Positions 61,570-64,000 of a stretch of 64,000 nt of DNA are shown one piece after another (position 1 is the first letter of the stretch; each line of letters opens with the position of its first letter). Origin of the DNA: Delftia tsuruhatensis NBRC 16741 (GTDB taxonomy: Bacteria; Pseudomonadota; Gammaproteobacteria; Burkholderiales; Burkholderiaceae_C); the NCBI RefSeq assembly GCF_001571325.1, contig NZ_BCTO01000021.1, positions 62,001-126,000 on the forward strand. Reading direction: 5' to 3'. A program made the translations under genes and the position numbers. The notes beneath the pieces were generated by a model, which saw only the letters and a program-made list of their open reading frames with translations, searched no databases and was not told where the DNA came from.

Positions 61570-62430
61570 ATGTCCAGCCCTGCGCTGCCCATGCGGCAGC
61601 GACCGATGCAGGAGCGCGAACAGCTCGACCTGTTCCGCGCCTTGCCGGGCGACATGGCGCCGCGCGACAGCCAGGACTTGATGGCCTTTCCGTTCTTCTC
61701 GCTGACGAAGTCGCGGCGCGTCGCGCCGATCGACTTTCGCGCCAGCGGCATCACGATCCGCGTAGAGGGCACGCAGGAGCACGGCATCGCCACGATCTGG
61801 GATGCCGACGTGCTGATCTGGGCGGCCAGCCAGATCGTGGAAGCGCGCGACGCGGGCTTGCGCCCGTCGCGGCTAATGCAGGCCACGCCCTACGAGATCC
61901 TGCGCTTCATCGGGCGCGGCACGTCGCTGCGCGACTACCAGCGCCTCAAGGCAGCCCTAGATCGCTTGCAATCCACCACGGTGGCCACGTCGATCCGCGA
62001 GACGACTGGGCGGCGCCTGCACCGCTTCTCGTGGATCAACGAGTGGAAGGAGCTGGCCGATGCCAAAGGCACGCCCTTGGGGCTGGAGCTGATCCTGCCG
62101 GACTGGTTCTATGCGGGCGTGCTCGATGCCGCTCTGGTGCTGACCATCGACCCGGCGTACTTCCGCCTCACGGGCGGGATCGAGCGCTGGCTGTACCGCC
62201 TGGTGCGCAAGCACGGCGGCCACCAGCCTGGCGGCTGGCAGTTCGACTTCCGGCACCTGCACCGCAAGTCGGGCAGCACGGCCAAGCCCTACGACTTTGC
62301 CTGCGACCTGCGCGCGCTGGTAGCGCGGCAGTCGCTGCCGGGCTACGTCTTGGGGATCGAGCGGCTGGATGGCGCCGAGCTGCTGACCTTCCGTCCCATG
62401 CGTCCCGTGCCGCCCACGGCACGGGGATAA
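61570..62430 (+). CDS. repA: Replication initiator protein A
   Basis: A 286-residue plasmid-type initiator. Conserved parts: DLMAFPFFSLTKSRRVAPIDFRASGITIRVEGTQEHGIATIWDADVLIWAASQI, GTSLRDYQRLKAALDRLQSTTVATSIRETTGRRLHRFSWINEW, and a second winged-helix with RLTGGIERWLYRLVRKHGG. These are the RepA/replication initiator family of Tn4371-like elements. The start may be ATG 61570 or GTG 61558. The iteron-like array immediately downstream supports a replication function. Confidence 0.88.
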   Translation: MSSPALPMRQRPMQEREQLDLFRALPGDMAPRDSQDLMAFPFFSLTKSRRVAPIDFRASGITIRVEGTQEHGIATIWDADVLIWAASQIVEARDAGLRPSRLMQATPYEILRFIGRGTSLRDYQRLKAALDRLQSTTVATSIRETTGRRLHRFSWINEWKELADAKGTPLGLELILPDWFYAGVLDAALVLTIDPAYFRLTGGIERWLYRLVRKHGGHQPGGWQFDFRHLHRKSGSTAKPYDFACDLRALVARQSLPGYVLGIERLDGAELLTFRPMRPVPPTARG

Positions 62431-62454
62431 ACGGTGCGCGTCCTGTGGACGGGC

Positions 62455-62518
62455 TCGTGCTATCAGGCGTGCCCGGTATCGTGCTATCAGGCGTGGGACT
62501 ATCGTGCTATCAGGCGTG
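62455..62518 (+). repeat. Iteron-like array: three 17-bp direct repeats
   Basis: TCGTGCTATCAGGCGTG occurs perfectly at 62455-62471, 62479-62495 and 62502-62518, spaced 24 and 23 bases (about two helical turns) so that a bound protein would face one side. It begins 24 bases after the repA stop. A candidate origin bound by RepA. Confidence 0.85.
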
Positions 62519-62560
62519 TCCATCGGCCGCAAAGCCAATGCTGGCGCGGGTTTCGGCTTC

Positions 62561-62600
62561 CCTTAACTTCCCTAACTTAAATTCTCTAACTGGTAGTAGC
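62561..62600. other. AT-rich segment with CTAACT repeats next to the iterons
   Basis: CCCTTAACTTCCCTAACTT, then AAATTCTCTAACTGGTAG. The CTTAACTT/CTAACTT/CTAACTG words repeat at about 10-12 base spacing. It is the least GC-rich part of the origin region and might be the unwinding element. No DnaA box is obvious. Confidence 0.45.
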
Positions 62601-62695
62601 AGCGCCGCGTTTCGGTGGACAACCACCCAACCGGCGAACGAGAGCCACGAAAACCAGCAGCGACAGCCAGGTTCTCCAGCAGGGAGGTCCAGGCC

Positions 62696-63334
62696 ATGAT
62701 CGTCGCGCTGCTCAACCAAAAAGGCGGTGTGGGCAAGACCACGCTCGCCACCCACATCGCCGGCGAGCTGGCGATGCGCGGGCAGTCGGTAATCCTGCTG
62801 GATGCCGATCCGCAGGGCTCCGCGCTGGACTGGACACAGCGCCGCAGCCAGCAAGGCTTGCCAAGGCTGTTCAGCGCTGTGGGCCTTGCACGCGAAACCC
62901 TGCACCAGGAAGCGCCAGAACTCGCCAGGCGGGCCGATCACGTCGTCATCGACGGGCCACCACGCATCGCGGCGCTGGCGCGCTCCGCGCTGCTGGCGGC
63001 CGAGCGCGTGCTGATTCCCGTGCAGCCCAGTCCCTACGACCTGTGGGCCAGTGCCGAGATGGTGGCGCTGATCCGCGAGGCGCAGGTGTTCCGGCCGCTG
63101 CTCGGCGCGGCCTTTGTCATCAACCGGCGCGTCAGCACCACCGTGATCGGACGGGAGGCACGCGGCGCGCTGGCCGAGCAGCCGCTTCCTGCGCTGCGCG
63201 CGGAAGTGCATCAGCGCATCGTGTTCGCCGACAGCGTGGCCGCTGGCCGGCTCGCACGCGAAACGGCGCCTGGCAGCGTCGCCGCCCGCGAAATCACCGC
63301 GTTGGTCGATGAACTGCTGCGGTGGCCGTCATGA
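62696..63334 (+). CDS. parA: ParA-family partition ATPase
   Basis: A 212-residue deviant Walker ATPase. Walker A' is KGGVGKTT (9-16); DADPQGSALDW and DHVVIDGPPRIAALARSALLAAERVLIPVQPSPYDLWA follow, as in type Ib ParA proteins. The ATG at 62696 starts MIVALLNQKGG; upstream sequence is not conserved. It follows the iteron array and overlaps the next gene by ATGA. Confidence 0.93.
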   Translation: MIVALLNQKGGVGKTTLATHIAGELAMRGQSVILLDADPQGSALDWTQRRSQQGLPRLFSAVGLARETLHQEAPELARRADHVVIDGPPRIAALARSALLAAERVLIPVQPSPYDLWASAEMVALIREAQVFRPLLGAAFVINRRVSTTVIGREARGALAEQPLPALRAEVHQRIVFADSVAAGRLARETAPGSVAAREITALVDELLRWPS

Positions 63335-63594
63335 GCAGTACCGCCAGCAAACGCTCGGGCAAGCGCATCGGCATCGGTGCGCGTCCGCCCGCGAATCCGC
63401 ACGCCGAGGCGTGGATTCGCCAGGGCAGCGCCGATGACCTCCAGAAAGGCGACCTCTACACGGCCCGCCTGACCCTCGACATTGCGCCCGCCATGCGGGC
63501 GCGCATCAAGGTATCGGCCTTCACGCAAGGCGTGACGGTGGCCGATCTGTTGCGCGCGCTGCTGGAGCGGGAATTTCCGGAGAAGTCTCCATGA
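63331..63594 (+). CDS. Small ParA-coupled element protein
   Basis: An 87-residue basic protein: SSTASKRSGKRIGIGARPPANPHAEAWIRQG, then LYTARLTLDIAPAMRARIKVSAFTQGVTVADLLRALLEREF. The C-terminal part looks like a ribbon-helix-helix DNA-binding fold, as in small ParB/ParG-type partners of type Ib ParA. That suggests it is the real centromere-binding partner of ParA. It overlaps both neighbours by 4 bases (ATGA). Confidence 0.75.
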   Translation: MSSTASKRSGKRIGIGARPPANPHAEAWIRQGSADDLQKGDLYTARLTLDIAPAMRARIKVSAFTQGVTVADLLRALLEREFPEKSP

Positions 63595-64000
63595 CCACAC
63601 CAGTTTCGACAGCATTGCCGCCTTCATCTGCCCCGCCGATCGGCCAAGCCGACGGCGTGCCGCTGACGCGCGTTGCACTCGCCTACATCGACCAACGCTT
63701 CGACCTCTATCTGCGCTTCGGCGATCCTGCGCGCATCATCCGGTTCGACCGCTGGCGTCGCTGCGCGGTGTTCACGCCGAACGCGGTTCTCTGCCGCATT
63801 CGCTGGCAGGCCAATGACTACGGCACGATCCGCTGGCAGCTCATGGTGATGCAAGCGTGCATGCCGATGGATGGCGCGCAGCGCATCCCCGGTGTGCAGC
63901 CGGGCGCGCGCTTGTTGCTGCACATCGAAGGTGAACAGTCGGTGCGCGCCGTGCTGGAGCGCATCGACGGCATCGAGACGCTGGGCATCGCGCCTGCAGG
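63591..64000 (+). CDS. DUF2840 family protein, partial (3' end off window)
   Basis: At least 136 codons from the ATG at 63591 to the window edge. The translation includes TRVALAYIDQRFDLYLRFG, RFDRWRRCAVFTPNAVLC and WQANDYGTIRWQLMVMQA, matching DUF2840, which in these elements precedes a signal peptidase-like TraF gene. Function unknown. ATGA overlap with the previous gene. Confidence 0.88.
   Translation, partial: MTTPVSTALPPSSAPPIGQADGVPLTRVALAYIDQRFDLYLRFGDPARIIRFDRWRRCAVFTPNAVLCRIRWQANDYGTIRWQLMVMQACMPMDGAQRIPGVQPGARLLLHIEGEQSVRAVLERIDGIETLGIAPA

Larger units (their letters stand above)
44722..64000. mobile_element. Left part of a Tn4371-like integrative and conjugative element (right end beyond window)
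   Basis: The segment opens with a tyrosine integrase, carries cargo of lower GC (nucleases, an antitoxin, an ABC-ATPase operon), and continues with an element backbone: DUF932, ParB, DUF736, DUF2958, DUF2285, AlpA-like, RepA, iteron-like repeats, ParA and DUF2840. These families recur together in Tn4371-like elements of beta- and gammaproteobacteria. The transfer (tra/trb) genes and attR would lie to the right. Non-coding stretches with repeated GC-rich blocks are unlike the compact chromosome on the left. Confidence 0.82.

Overview
The window reads as a high-GC betaproteobacterial chromosome carrying the left end of an integrated mobile element. Gene families and synteny (zapA followed by 6S RNA, a complete cbb3 oxidase/FNR cluster, many Bug-type solute-binding proteins, a TIGR04438 Trp-rich protein) suggest Comamonadaceae, with Delftia or a close relative the best guess. 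That assignment rests on recognition, not on a search.

Bases 1 to about 44,720 are ordinary chromosome. They hold, in order: cobalamin genes (cobU partial, cobB); a zapB-like/zapA pair followed by 6S RNA; a TSUP permease; a c-di-GMP pair (PAS-GGDEF-EAL and HD-GYP) with overlapping ends; and a microaerobic respiration block from about 7.9 to 19.7 kb. That block contains a TauE-like membrane protein, hemN, fnr, ccoH, ccoG, ccoP, ccoQ, ccoO, ccoN, ccoS, ccoI and a universal stress protein. Three FNR/ANR-type boxes (TTGAC-N4-GTCAA or TTGAC-N4-ATCAA) sit in its three key promoter regions. From 19.8 to 29.1 kb is a malonate-type locus: MatB-like ligase, CaiB-type CoA-transferase, two Bug-type binding proteins, an enoyl-CoA hydratase, a GntR regulator and malonyl-CoA decarboxylase. 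lgt follows. From 30.2 to 37.3 kb is a hydroxycinnamate (ferulate/coumarate) locus: MarR regulator, acyl-CoA dehydrogenase, MFS carrier, NDP-forming CoA ligase and hydroxycinnamoyl-CoA hydratase/lyase. Then come a bacterioferritin, ilvD, a small cytochrome c, acs and a YqhA-family gene.

From about 44,722 to the right edge lies the left part of an integrative and conjugative element, resembling the Tn4371 family. A possible attachment octamer (TTTTTCAT) is followed by a tyrosine integrase. Next is a cargo zone of noticeably lower GC: a DUF1016 nuclease coupled to the integrase, an orphan HigA-type antitoxin, and a four-gene operon in which every gene overlaps the next by ATGA. This operon encodes two PD-(D/E)xK-type nucleases, a small middle component and a Rad50-like ATPase with a CxxC hook, and looks like an ABC-three-component conflict system. 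The element backbone follows: DUF932, a long ParB, DUF736, DUF2958, DUF2285, an AlpA-like helix-turn-helix protein, a replication initiator, an iteron-like array of three 17-bp repeats, ParA, a small ParA-coupled protein and DUF2840. The transfer genes would lie beyond the window. The backbone is interrupted by long non-coding stretches built from related GC-rich repeats, and several of its genes are followed directly by perfect 9-14 bp hairpins.
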